Shown here: piece after piece, positions 1-8,942 of the stretch | Position numbering within the stretch: position 1 is the stretch's first letter | Layout of the letters: the number at the start of each line of letters is the position of its first letter | Source of the DNA: CAVROT01 sp963722905 | Lineage (GTDB): Bacteria; Pseudomonadota; Alphaproteobacteria; Rhodobacterales; Rhodobacteraceae | Direction of reading: 5' to 3' | NCBI GenBank assembly: GCA_963722905.1 | Contig: CAVROT010000014.1 | Span: 159,719 to 223,718, forward strand | Length of the DNA: 64,000 bases | Position numbers and translations under genes: made by a program | The notes under the pieces: generated by a model | The model's database searches: none | What the model saw: the letters and a program-made list of their open reading frames with translations, nothing else | Told to the model about the DNA's origin: nothing

Positions 1-3000
1 GACAGCGCCACTTCCCACAGATCGTCGCCCGTCTCGTTCGCCGTCAGGTCCAGCGTACCGCTGCCCGTCAGCGCCGAGGCGATGTCGGAAAGGTCCGGCA
101 GGTTCACCTCGGCACGCAGGGCGTCCTCGCCCGTGCCGTAGGCCCCTTCGGCGGTGGCGACGATCTGCGGGTTGGACACCGAAAGCGACGGCAACCGGAT
201 TTCCGAACCGTCCTTCCGGACGGCGGCCGACAGGGTCGTGCGCCCGGCCAGGAGGTTGTCGGCCTCCGCCTGCCCCACGGCGAGATCTTGCAGTATCCCG
301 TCGACCGTCGCGTCGAGCGACGACAGGTCGGTCCGCGCCGATCCGCGAACGGTGACGTCGACGCCCCCGCCGATGTCGCGTCCCGCCAGCGGGCGGAAAC
401 GCGCCAGATCGGTGGCGGCGATGGCCACCTCTCCGTCTACGAACATCTCGGACTGGCCCAGCGCCGCCACGTCGACGGCGCCGGTCGCGGTGGCGCCGGC
501 GCCCGCGGCGTCGAGCGTGACCGCCCAGATCTCGCCCTGCTGAACGCCGGTCACGTCCGCCCGCGCGGGACCATCGAGGGTCGGGACGACCTGCGACAGG
601 TCGGGCAGCGCGATGGAAAGGTCGAGTGCGTTGTCCAGCGGCGCGTAGCGCGCGTCGCCGTCGACGGTGATCTGCGGATTGGCCACCGAGAGCGTCGGCA
701 CCGTCACCGTGACACCGTCCTTAACGACCTGCGCCGACAGGGTCGTCGTGCCGTCCAAGAGGTTGTCGGCCTGCTCCTGCCCCACGGCGAGGTCCGTGAG
801 CGTGCCATCCAGCGTCACGTCGGCCGAGGTCAGGTCGATCCGGGCCTGCCCCTCCACCGCGAGGTCCAGCGCGCCGCCGATCTCGCGCCCGCCGGCCAGC
901 GCACGGAAACGCGCGATGTTGCTGGCGGCGATGCGGGCGGCCCCGTCGACCATGGCGACCGGCAGCCCCAGATCGGTGACGGCGGCCTGTGCCGCAAGGG
1001 TGGCGTCGGCGCCCGCGCCGTCGATGATCACGCGCCAGACGTCGCCGTCCTGAACGCCCTTCGCCGTCAGACTGGCGGGCCCGTCCAGCCGCGGTACGAC
1101 CTGCGCGAGGTCGGGCATGGTGACGTCGAGGTCCAGCGCGTTGTTGCCTACCTCGTAGCGGGCGGTGCCGTTCGCGGCGATCTGCGGGTTCTCGATCGTG
1201 AGGCGCGGCAGGGCGACGACGTTGCTGTCCTTCGTCAGGTCGAGGTCGATGGACGTCTCGCCGGCCAGCAGGTTGTCCACGATCTCCTGCCCGATTTCGA
1301 GGTCGTTCAGCGTGCCGGTCACCGCGACATCCGCCTGCGCGAGGTCGCTGCTGCCCGAGCCGTTCACCGTCACCTGCAGCGATCCGCCCAGGGTGCGCCC
1401 CGCCAGTCCCGAGAACCGGTCGATGTCCGCGGCCGTGACGTCCAGCGATCCGGTGACGAAGGGTGCGGCGTCCTCGGGCAGGGTCAGCGCGACGTCGCCG
1501 TCGATGGCCGCGCCGGTCCCGTCTCCCACCAGGTCCACCCGCCAGGCGGCACCCTCCTGTACCGCATCCAGCGCCAGCGTCGCGGCGCCGCTCAGGGCGG
1601 GATCGACGACGGAGAGGTCCGCGATGCCGATTGCGGCCTGCGCGGTCGAGGCTTCGGAGGTCAGATCGGCCTCGGCGCTCAGCCGGGTGGCCGGATTGGC
1701 GACCGTGAACTCCGACAGGCGTGTGCCGGTGGCGTCGCGGTCGGCGCGCACGGTCAGCACGGTGCGGCCGGCCAGCAGAGGATCGACCTGCGCGATGCCG
1801 ATGCCGAGGTCGTCTGCGGTTCCGTCCAGCGACACGTCGAATGATGCGCCCGTGACGGCTGCCTGCACGTCGGCATTTAACGACGCGCTGCCACTCAGGT
1901 CCCGCCCGGCCAGCGTCGAGAAGGCTGCGATATCGGCCGCGTCGAGTTGTGCCGACAGGCTGGCCGGGATGCCCTCGGCAGTCGGATCGATCTGGCCGGA
2001 TCCGGCAAGTCGGAACGTCGCTCCCTCCAGCGTCAGCCGGTCCAGCAGGACCGGCGCGCCCGCGGTCCAGCGGATCGCCGCGTCGCCCTGCACGGCCGTG
2101 CCAAGCGCCGCCCGGACGCCGTCGTCGGCCGGGTTCAGACCGGTCGCCGCGAAGCGGAAATCGGCCGTGACAGCGCGCGGCTCCCCGTCCGCGATGACGC
2201 CCGAGCCGTCCAGAACGACCTCGTCCGCGGCGAACTCCGCCCGGTCCAGACCCGCGATCCGCAGGGCGCCGGTCCAGTCGTCGGACTGCGCGGCATCGAA
2301 GGCGACGTCCACCGCGATCCGGTCCACCCGCGTCTCGGTGGCGCCGAAGGGCAGCAGCACCGGGCCGTCGCCCGACGCGATGGCGCCCGACAGCTCGAAG
2401 CTGTCGGGAAGCCCGTCCGCACCCAGCGCCAGCGACCCCTCCAGCGTCAGCGACTGCGCCGTCACCGAAAGCGCGTCCACCGTCAGGCGGCCGTCGGGAA
2501 ACTGCGCGCCGGCGGCCTTCAGGGCCACGTCGGGGCCGAAGAAGGGGCGGTATTGCGGCGTGAAGACGGGCGCGATGTCGCCGGAAAGGTCCACGTCGAA
2601 CCCCCGCGCGCCATCCGCGTCGGCGATGGTGACGGCGCCCACCAGGCGCGGCTCGCCGTCCGTGGCCAGGTCGATGTCGGCGGTGAAGTCCGACAGTGGC
2701 CCCTCTCCCTGCACGGACAGCGCCACGGACGGACGCCCGGGAAGGTCCGCCAGATTGGCGACGATGCCGTCCGCCGCCTCTTCCACCGACAGGTCGATGG
2801 CGACTCGCTGGTCGTCGTTGGCGTAGCTGCCGGCGATGCGAAACGCGCCCGCCTGCCCGTCGACCCTGTCGATGGCCAGATCCACCGCGCCCTCGCCATC
2901 CGCCAGCGATGCCGATCCCTCCAGCGACACGACCGCCGCCGCGCCGAACAGCGGCTCGCCCAGCTCGACCCGTTCGATGGCCAGCCGGTCCAGACGGACC

Positions 3001-3407
3001 GAAACCGGCAGGTCGGGAAGGCTGAACGGCTTGGCCTCGGCATCGGGCACCTGAATGCTGTCGTCCGGGACGGGGCGGCGCGGCACGATCAGCTCGGCCG
3101 CGCTCAGCTCCTCGACCTCCAGCCGGCCGCGCAGCAGGGCCGAGCGATTCCAGTCCAGCACCGCGTCGTTCAGCGTCAGCCACGGCCCCTCGTCGTCGCT
3201 GAGAACCAGCTGCGCGATCGTGGCGCGCGACGACAGCGCCCCCTCGAAACCGCTGATCTGCACCTGAAAGCCGGGCCCGGACAGCCGCTGCTCGATCTGG
3301 CGCTCGAGGAACCCGCCGCCATCGTCCTCCTGCGCGGTTACGGGCGCCAGCAGGACCGGGGCCAGCAGCAGCGCACCGGCGGCGAGGGGGAGGAGGACGC
3401 GCCGCAT
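1..3407 (-). CDS. tamB: Translocation and assembly module protein TamB (C-terminus beyond the window)
   Basis: TamB is the inner-membrane-anchored, periplasm-spanning partner of TamA and works in outer-membrane protein assembly and lipid transport. The reading frame starts at an ATG with an N-terminal hydrophobic segment (about residues 5-25) and continues as about 1,135 residues of beta-rich AsmA/TamB-like sequence to the window edge, so the C-terminal DUF490 domain and stop are outside. At least four copies of a roughly 169-residue unit occur, each with a recognisable 'DNLLAG..T' core (DNA near 251, 757, 1270 and 1772). The start overlaps the tamA stop by one base (TGATG), so the two are probably translationally coupled. 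Identification rests on the TamA partner and repetitive beta architecture. Confidence 0.9.
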   Translation of the reverse strand, partial: MRRVLLPLAAGALLLAPVLLAPVTAQEDDGGGFLERQIEQRLSGPGFQVQISGFEGALSSRATIAQLVLSDDEGPWLTLNDAVLDWNRSALLRGRLEVEELSAAELIVPRRPVPDDSIQVPDAEAKPFSLPDLPVSVRLDRLAIERVELGEPLFGAAAVVSLEGSASLADGEGAVDLAIDRVDGQAGAFRIAGSYANDDQRVAIDLSVEEAADGIVANLADLPGRPSVALSVQGEGPLSDFTADIDLATDGEPRLVGAVTIADADGARGFDVDLSGDIAPVFTPQYRPFFGPDVALKAAGAQFPDGRLTVDALSVTAQSLTLEGSLALGADGLPDSFELSGAIASGDGPVLLPFGATETRVDRIAVDVAFDAAQSDDWTGALRIAGLDRAEFAADEVVLDGSGVIADGEPRAVTADFRFAATGLNPADDGVRAALGTAVQGDAAIRWTAGAPVLLDRLTLEGATFRLAGSGQIDPTAEGIPASLSAQLDAADIAAFSTLAGRDLSGSASLNADVQAAVTGASFDVSLDGTADDLGIGIAQVDPLLAGRTVLTVRADRDATGTRLSEFTVANPATRLSAEADLTSEASTAQAAIGIADLSVVDPALSGAATLALDAVQEGAAWRVDLVGDGTGAAIDGDVALTLPEDAAPFVTGSLDVTAADIDRFSGLAGRTLGGSLQVTVNGSGSSDLAQADVAVTGTLNDLEIGQEIVDNLLAGETSIDLDLTKDSNVVALPRLTIENPQIAANGTARYEVGNNALDLDVTMPDLAQVVPRLDGPASLTAKGVQDGDVWRVIIDGAGADATLAAQAAVTDLGLPVAMVDGAARIAASNIARFRALAGGREIGGALDLAVEGQARIDLTSADVTLDGTLTDLAVGQEQADNLLDGTTTLSAQVVKDGVTVTVPTLSVANPQITVDGDARYAPLDNALDLSIALPDLSQVVPTLDGPARADVTGVQQGEIWAVTLDAAGAGATATGAVDVAALGQSEMFVDGEVAIAATDLARFRPLAGRDIGGGVDVTVRGSARTDLSSLDATVDGILQDLAVGQAEADNLLAGRTTLSAAVRKDGSEIRLPSLSVSNPQIVATAEGAYGTGEDALRAEVNLPDLSDIASALTGSGTLDLTANETGDDLWEVAL

Positions 3408-5221
3408 CAGAACGCCTGACCGATGCCGACGTAGACCTCGACGCCGCTGGAATCGCCGTCCACCGGCGCCGCCACGTCCAGTCGGATGGGGCCGATGGGC
3501 GTGACGTAGCGCAGGCCCAGCCCCGCGCCGCCGTGGCTGTCGCTGTCGCCGTCGACGAAGCTGTCGCGCCCGACGATCCCGAAATCCGCAAAGGCCACGA
3601 CGCCGATGGACTGGGTCACGCCCGCCCGAAGCTCGCCCGACAGCGCGAGGTAGGACAGACCCCCCGTCTCGTTCCCGCTGTCCAGCACGACGCCCAGCGA
3701 CTGATATGACTGGCCGCGCACCGTGCCGCCGCCGCCGGTGTAGAAGCGGTAGTCGTTGGGCACGCCCTGCAGGTCGGCGCCCACGATGGACCCGCCCTGC
3801 AATCGCCCGGCGAGGGTGAACCGCTGCGACGCGCCGGGGCTGATGTAGCCGCGGGTGTCGAAGGTCAGGCGCGCACCGCTGTCGGCCTGGCTGTTGAGCC
3901 CGAGGAACGGCGTCAGCTCCACGTCGGCGAAAACACCGGCCGTGGCGTCCAGCCGGTTGTCCCGACCGTCGTAGAGCGCGCCGATGGGCAGCGTCAGCAG
4001 CGAATACGTCCGCTTGCCGTCGTCCTCGGTCAGCAGCGATTCCTCGTCCTCGACCTGGCTGTAGCGATAGGCAAGGCCGATGTCGGTCGAGAAGCGGTCG
4101 TTCACGATCCGGCTGAGGCCGAAGCCCAGCGTTGCGACGTCGGAGACGAAGTCGGGCTCGTCCAGGCGCGCGATCTCGGCGGTGACGAAGAGGTCCACGT
4201 TGGGCCTGAACGTCGCCGGCCGTCCGAAGAGGGCGCCCAGCGAATAGTCGGTGCCGCCCGTACCCCCGCCGATGCCCGAGACCTCGCCCTCGATCCGCAG
4301 CCGTTCGGCGCCGCCCAGCAGGTTGCGGTGCAGCCAGAAGGCCGACAGGCGGGCGCCCTCGACGGTCGAGACCTCGGCGCCGAAGCCGAAGCGGCGCGGT
4401 GGCTGCGCGGCCAGCGTGGCGGTGATGTCCATCGTGTCGCCGGGGCCCAGACGCTCGGCCTCGGTCAGCGCCACGGACGAAAAGACCTGCGTGCGCCGCA
4501 GCCGCGTCGCCGCCCCCTCCAGCTCGGCCGGGGAAAAGACCTCGCCCGTGGGGAGGCCCGCGATGGCGCGCAGGCGTTCGGGACGGACCGACCGGTCGCC
4601 CTGAAGGATCAGGTTGCCGAACGTGACCTCGGGGCCGGGCGCGATCCCGATGCGCACCGACAGCCGGTTCTCCTCATGTCGCGCGATGACGTCCTGCGCG
4701 GCGACGTCGGCCTTGGCGCGGCCGACGTCGCGCCAGCCCGCCACTGCCGCGCCCGCGGCGTCCTCGATCAGCGGCGTCTCGGCCGGCTCTCCCACGGCGA
4801 AGCCCTCGGGCAGCTCTGTGCCCGGGGCCAACGGCGCCACCTCGGCGCGGTCGAAGAGATAGGCCGGACCGGGCCGCACCGTGACCGCGATGGTGCCGAT
4901 GCCGTCCAGACGCGTCAGCGGCGGGATCTGCGCCGCCTCGCGCCCGTCGACGAGGATGTTGATGACCCCGCCGAAACGGCCGCCGTTGTAGAGCGCGCCG
5001 ATCAGCCGGCCGTAGTCGGCGCGCGCCGCGGCCAGAAGTTCCTGCGGGTCGGTGACGTCCTCGGCCTCGGCCGCGAGCAGCAGCGACGAGGCGCGCAGGT
5101 TATCGGACAGATCGTCGTCGGCACCCACCACGGTGAACGTAACGTCGCCGGCCGCGATGGCCGGTCCGGCGCAGAGGGCTACCAGTGCGGCCAGGCCGCC
5201 CGCTCCGATCAGCTGTCTCAA
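3407..5221 (-). CDS. tamA: Outer-membrane translocation and assembly module protein TamA
   Basis: Omp85-family outer-membrane protein of about 604 residues: N-terminal POTRA-like repeats, then a 16-strand-type barrel. The C-terminus has the typical 'GLRYVTPIGPIRLDVA' segment and ends in Phe, as expected for BAM-recognised barrels. I place the start at TTG 5221 because translation from there begins directly with a clean signal peptide (MRQLIGAGG..., Ala-rich, cleavage near AIAA) and a GAGG lies five bases upstream. An in-frame GTG at 5314 would add about 31 charged residues encoded by less GC-rich, promoter-like DNA. It lies directly upstream of tamB with a one-base overlap. Confidence 0.92.
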   Translation of the reverse strand: MRQLIGAGGLAALVALCAGPAIAAGDVTFTVVGADDDLSDNLRASSLLLAAEAEDVTDPQELLAAARADYGRLIGALYNGGRFGGVINILVDGREAAQIPPLTRLDGIGTIAVTVRPGPAYLFDRAEVAPLAPGTELPEGFAVGEPAETPLIEDAAGAAVAGWRDVGRAKADVAAQDVIARHEENRLSVRIGIAPGPEVTFGNLILQGDRSVRPERLRAIAGLPTGEVFSPAELEGAATRLRRTQVFSSVALTEAERLGPGDTMDITATLAAQPPRRFGFGAEVSTVEGARLSAFWLHRNLLGGAERLRIEGEVSGIGGGTGGTDYSLGALFGRPATFRPNVDLFVTAEIARLDEPDFVSDVATLGFGLSRIVNDRFSTDIGLAYRYSQVEDEESLLTEDDGKRTYSLLTLPIGALYDGRDNRLDATAGVFADVELTPFLGLNSQADSGARLTFDTRGYISPGASQRFTLAGRLQGGSIVGADLQGVPNDYRFYTGGGGTVRGQSYQSLGVVLDSGNETGGLSYLALSGELRAGVTQSIGVVAFADFGIVGRDSFVDGDSDSHGGAGLGLRYVTPIGPIRLDVAAPVDGDSSGVEVYVGIGQAF

Positions 5222-5344
5222 TCCGGCCTCGATGCTAGATGTTAACGACGTCTTACGCTTGCTCCCCGGCGTGGGGAAGCGTTCAGATGTCACGGACCCG
5301 TCATGATGTGGCACGGCGGCATACGGCGGCCTGGCGGCACGGGC

Positions 5345-6247
5345 TCATGTCTCTTCGACCTCGGCCCTCACCTGCGCCCAGGTGACCAGCGTGAACACCG
5401 CCGTGCCCCCCACGACGTTGCCCGCGAGGACCGGCAGGAAGAACCGGAACGCGGCATCGGCCGGCGACAGTTCGCCCAGGACAAGCAGGAACGCCATCTC
5501 GACCGATCCGGCGACGACATGGGTGAAGTCGCCCGCGGCGATGAGCCAGGTGAAGGCCAGAATGATCGGGAACGGATTGCGCGGCGCGGTGGGTAGCATC
5601 CAGACGAGGGCGGCGATCAGGACACCGGCCGGCAGCGCCTTGACGAAGGCGGTCCAGGGATCGAAGCCCGTCGCATGGCGCGCCAGCTCGCCGATGGAAG
5701 TTAGGACACCGGGGGTGAACGTGCCGGAATAGGCCATGAAGGTCCCGGCGACGAAGCACCCCACGACGTTGGCCCCCAGGACGAGCCCCCACAGCCGGCA
5801 GATCCGCCGGACGTTCCCCATGGACGGACGCGCCATCATGGGCAGGACGGTGGTGATCGTGTTCTCGGTGAAAAGCTGCATCCGCCCCAGGATGACCAGA
5901 AGGAAGCCGAACGTGTACCCCAGGTTCTCCAGCAGGAAGGTCCAGTCCTGTCCCTTCGGCAGATGGGTCCGGAAGATTGCCTCGCCGATGACCGAGAAAG
6001 CGATCAGGATGCCGGCGGCCAGGCCCGAAAAGATCAGCGACGACGTTGGGCGGTTGAGTTCCTCTGCACCGTCCCGGCGGATCACCTCGTAGATGAGGCG
6101 CGCGCTCAGACGCGTCGCGTCCTCGACGGACTGCTCCTCGACCTCGTCATCCGGGACCTGCGGCTGATCGGCTTGGTCTGCGCGCAAGTCCTGTCCCCGC
6201 TGTCGGTGTATGGAACGGTCCGGCGCCCGCCCAGGTTCCTGCGACAT
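5345..6247 (-). CDS. Formate/nitrite transporter family (FNT) membrane protein
   Basis: About 300 residues. A charged, cytoplasmic N-terminus of about 70 residues precedes six hydrophobic segments of the FNT/FocA fold. Family-like motifs include 'LGRMQLFTENTITTV' after the second segment and 'GDFTHVVAGSVE' in the fifth. FNT proteins are pentameric channels for small monovalent anions such as formate, nitrite or hydrosulfide; the substrate here cannot be told. This longer-tailed subgroup is common in proteobacteria outside formate operons. The ATG at 6247 is used because further upstream the frame runs into the divergent DUF7218 gene. Only about 25 bp separate the two divergent start codons. 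Confidence 0.85.
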   Translation of the reverse strand: MSQEPGRAPDRSIHRQRGQDLRADQADQPQVPDDEVEEQSVEDATRLSARLIYEVIRRDGAEELNRPTSSLIFSGLAAGILIAFSVIGEAIFRTHLPKGQDWTFLLENLGYTFGFLLVILGRMQLFTENTITTVLPMMARPSMGNVRRICRLWGLVLGANVVGCFVAGTFMAYSGTFTPGVLTSIGELARHATGFDPWTAFVKALPAGVLIAALVWMLPTAPRNPFPIILAFTWLIAAGDFTHVVAGSVEMAFLLVLGELSPADAAFRFFLPVLAGNVVGGTAVFTLVTWAQVRAEVEET

Positions 6248-6272
6248 TCGGGCAGCAGGGATACCCACCGCC

Positions 6273-6536
6273 ATGACACGTGACCACGGACCGCAGATCA
6301 AGGACGACGCGACATACGAGGCGCTGCGCGATGACGGGATGTCCAGGGGCAAGGCGGCCCGCATCGCCAACGCCGGCGCGAACCCGGAGATGCACCCCTC
6401 CCGCAAGGGCGGCAAGGCGCCGCCTTACGGGGACTGGACGAAGGACGCCCTGTACGACCGGGCGCGGGAGATCGGGATCGAAGGGCGGTCGAAGATGACC
6501 AAGGACGATCTCATCGAGGCGCTGCGCAATCACTGA
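6273..6536 (+). CDS. DUF7218 / Rho-termination-factor-like small protein
   Basis: An 87-residue soluble, charged protein. The N-terminal half (DHGPQIKDDATYEALRDDGM..., then 'RAARIANAGA') matches the DUF7218 family. The last 35 residues (WTKDALYDRAREIGI...MTKDDLIEALRNH) resemble the Rho N-terminal/SAP-like helical domain, which binds nucleic acid in other proteins. Function is unknown; a role in nucleic-acid binding or stress is only inference from the Rho_N-like tail. It is divergent from the FNT gene and convergent with the MscS-type channel gene, whose stop lies 14 bp away. Confidence 0.75.
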   Translation: MTRDHGPQIKDDATYEALRDDGMSRGKAARIANAGANPEMHPSRKGGKAPPYGDWTKDALYDRAREIGIEGRSKMTKDDLIEALRNH

Positions 6537-6550
6537 GGCGGACCTTCCGA

Positions 6551-7948
6551 TCAGCCCCGGGGACGAAGGTCCTCGGGTTCGTCCGGCGGGCCGTTCGGGG
6601 CGGTGGGTCGACGCGCGAGACCCGGGGCCAGCATGGCCGAGCCGTCCAGGACCTTCACCTCGCGTTGGGGGAAGGGGATCGTGATGTCCTCGGCCCGGAA
6701 CGCGTCCCAGAGGGCCAGGAAGACGTTGCCGCGGATATTGGTCAGACCGGCCGTGGGGTCGGTGATCCAGAAGCGCAGGATGTAGTCGACGCTGCTGTCG
6801 CCGAAACCCGTGATGTGGCAGACCGGCCGCGGGTCGGGCAGGACGCGCGTCACGGCGGAGGCCGCGGCGATGGCGGTGCGGCGCACATGGTGCGGGTCGT
6901 CGCCGTAGGCGGTGCCGAAGTGGATGTCGAGGCGCACAAGCTCGTTGCTGTGCGACCAGTTCACCACCTGCCCGGTGATGAGATCCTCGTTGGGGATCAG
7001 GTACTCGCGCCCGTCGCGTGTGGTGATCGACACATAGCGCGCGCCCAGCGACATGATCCAGCCGAAGGTGTCGCCGATGCTGATGACGTCGCCCGGCTTG
7101 ATCGACTTGTCGAGCAGGATGATGACGCCCGACACGAGGTTCGACACCACCTTCTGCAACCCGAAGCCCAGCCCGATGCCGATGGCGCCCGACAGCACCG
7201 CCAGTCCCGTCAGGTCCACGCCCACGGCCTTGAGCCCGACGAAGAACGCCGCGCCGAAGAGCAGGATCTGCATGACCTTCACGGCCAGCACCCGCATCGA
7301 CGGGCTCATGTCCTCGTTTCGGCGGATGCGGTCCGACAGGGCATTCGACGCGAACCGGGCGGCGGTGATGAGGACCGCGAGCAGGACCACCGCCAGCACG
7401 ACGTTCAGCAGGCTGATGCGGAAGTCCCCCGAGGCATAGGCCACCCCGTCGAGGACGCGCGCCACCTCTTCGGTGATGCCGAGGAAATAGAGGGTCGCGT
7501 AGGTCCACAGACCCCAGCGCACGAAGCGGCGCAGCGTCGGGTTGCGCACCAGGTGCACCGCGAACACCACCAGCAGCCAGACCAGCGCCAGCTGCGCCGC
7601 AAGCTCCAGCAGGTAGTAGCGCGACGGGTAGAACTGCGTCGCCATCATCACGGCGGTGGCGGCCCACATCGCCGCGACGAACCAGATCAGCCGCAGCCGC
7701 CGGACCACCACCAGCATCGACCGCAGGCGCCACTTGGGCCAGCCCTCGCGCGTGCGCAGCCACTCGCGCAGCCGCTCCCGCGTCAGGTGGGTCAGCACGA
7801 ACGCCGCCGCTATGCAGCCTGCCACGATCGCGATCTGCCACAGCCGCGACGGCAGCAGCATCAGTCTGGCCTGAAGCGTCGCCAGCGACCACAGGTCGCC
7901 CAGCTGCTCGGTCAGGGTTTGCACGGCGGTTTCCATCGGCGCGACCAT
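6551..7948 (-). CDS. MscS-family mechanosensitive ion channel protein
   Basis: About 465 residues: five or so N-terminal transmembrane segments, then the MscS core. The pore-lining helix and beta domain are recognisable from 'GLAVLSGAIGIGLGFGLQK', 'VSNLVSGVIILLDKSIKPGD' and 'GWIMSLGARYVSITTRDGRE'. Small-conductance mechanosensitive channels release solutes during hypo-osmotic shock. The start is uncertain: GTG 7993, ATG 7948 and ATG 7936 are all in frame and none has a strong ribosome-binding site. I use 7948. Confidence 0.88.
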   Translation of the reverse strand: MVAPMETAVQTLTEQLGDLWSLATLQARLMLLPSRLWQIAIVAGCIAAAFVLTHLTRERLREWLRTREGWPKWRLRSMLVVVRRLRLIWFVAAMWAATAVMMATQFYPSRYYLLELAAQLALVWLLVVFAVHLVRNPTLRRFVRWGLWTYATLYFLGITEEVARVLDGVAYASGDFRISLLNVVLAVVLLAVLITAARFASNALSDRIRRNEDMSPSMRVLAVKVMQILLFGAAFFVGLKAVGVDLTGLAVLSGAIGIGLGFGLQKVVSNLVSGVIILLDKSIKPGDVISIGDTFGWIMSLGARYVSITTRDGREYLIPNEDLITGQVVNWSHSNELVRLDIHFGTAYGDDPHHVRRTAIAAASAVTRVLPDPRPVCHITGFGDSSVDYILRFWITDPTAGLTNIRGNVFLALWDAFRAEDITIPFPQREVKVLDGSAMLAPGLARRPTAPNGPPDEPEDLRPRG

Positions 7949-8095
7949 GCCGTCCGTCCGGCCGTGTGACAAGCGCACGGTGCGGTGGCGCACAGGGCGA
8001 CGGGTCCTCGTTAACCAAGGAATTAACTTAAATTATCTTCCGTAAACCGCCCGTGCTAAACCCCGGCGGTGAACAAAGCTATTAAGGATATTAAT

Positions 8096-8737
8096 ATGAT
8101 CGACCTCCGTTCCATTGCCTGCGCCGCGCTCGTCGCGCTCTCGACCGGCGGCGTCGCCTCGGCCGTGACCATCGACCGCGACCTCTTCGACGTCTACTCC
8201 GGCGAAGGCGATCCCGAAGGGTTCGAGGTGGGCTTCGGCTTTCCCAGCGCGCCCCTCGCCTTCCTGGACTTCACGTGGCGCGAGACCGCGTTCTCGGCCT
8301 CGATCGACTTCTCGATCGACATCAACGGCACACTCTTCTTCGACATCTACGACGCCGATGTCGGCAACGGCGACCTGTCGGCCTTCACCCTCGATCGCCT
8401 CGACGGAATCTCCGGCACGGCCGTCTCGCGGCTGACGACTCAGACCTCGTTCTGCTCGGGTGCGGCGGGGCCGGTCGCGGGCACCTGCAACCTCGTCACC
8501 GCCACGACGGGCTCGGGCGGGAATACCGCCATGGCCGCGCGCCCAGGCGACGTGCTGTTCTCGAACCTTGCCGCCGGCAGCTACCGCTTCGGCTTTTTCG
8601 AAAGCGGCACGCCCGGCGAAGGCTTCGCCAGCTTCAGCGTCGAGGACGTGGCCCCGGTCCCGCTTCCCGCGGGCGGCGTTCTGCTGGTCTCGGCGCTGGC
8701 GCTGGGTGCGGCCGCGCGGCGCCGCCGGGGCGCCTGA
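8096..8737 (+). CDS. VPLPA-CTERM sorting-domain exported protein
   Basis: A 213-residue exported protein with a signal peptide (residues 1 to about 22, ending ASA) and a beta-rich body. Its C-terminal tripartite sorting signal is VPLPAGG, a hydrophobic helix (VLLVSALALGAAA) and a basic RRRRGA tail. This is the VPLPA-CTERM variant of PEP-CTERM, a tag processed by exosortase-type systems typical of Rhodobacterales. ATG 8096 is preferred over GTG 8069 because AAGGA at 8084-8088 is well spaced. The body is an uncharacterised surface or matrix protein. No exosortase gene is in the window. Confidence 0.85.
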   Translation: MIDLRSIACAALVALSTGGVASAVTIDRDLFDVYSGEGDPEGFEVGFGFPSAPLAFLDFTWRETAFSASIDFSIDINGTLFFDIYDADVGNGDLSAFTLDRLDGISGTAVSRLTTQTSFCSGAAGPVAGTCNLVTATTGSGGNTAMAARPGDVLFSNLAAGSYRFGFFESGTPGEGFASFSVEDVAPVPLPAGGVLLVSALALGAAARRRRGA

Positions 8738-8942
8738 CGCTCCGCCTCCGGGGCCGGGGCGACCTTGATACGGGATGGCGCGGCGTGTATCGCCGCGTCA
8801 TGACCCGGATCACGGACATAGCGGACCACATGCGGCTGCGCGAACGCTTCCACGGCGCGGCGCGGGCGGTGACGGCGCGGCGGGACGGCTGAGCGTCGAC
8901 GCGCCCGCCATCCTCACCCCAGCCAGCCGCGAAAGGCCCGCC

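Noticed and set aside
8011..8026. TTAA-N8-TTAA resembling a CtrA site upstream of the VPLPA-CTERM gene
   Set aside because: The spacing is eight, not the required seven bases; treated as chance in an AT-rich promoter.
8801..8892. 30-codon open frame between the VPLPA-CTERM gene and leuC
   Set aside because: No ribosome-binding site, Arg/Ala-rich composition typical of chance frames, no recognisable motif.
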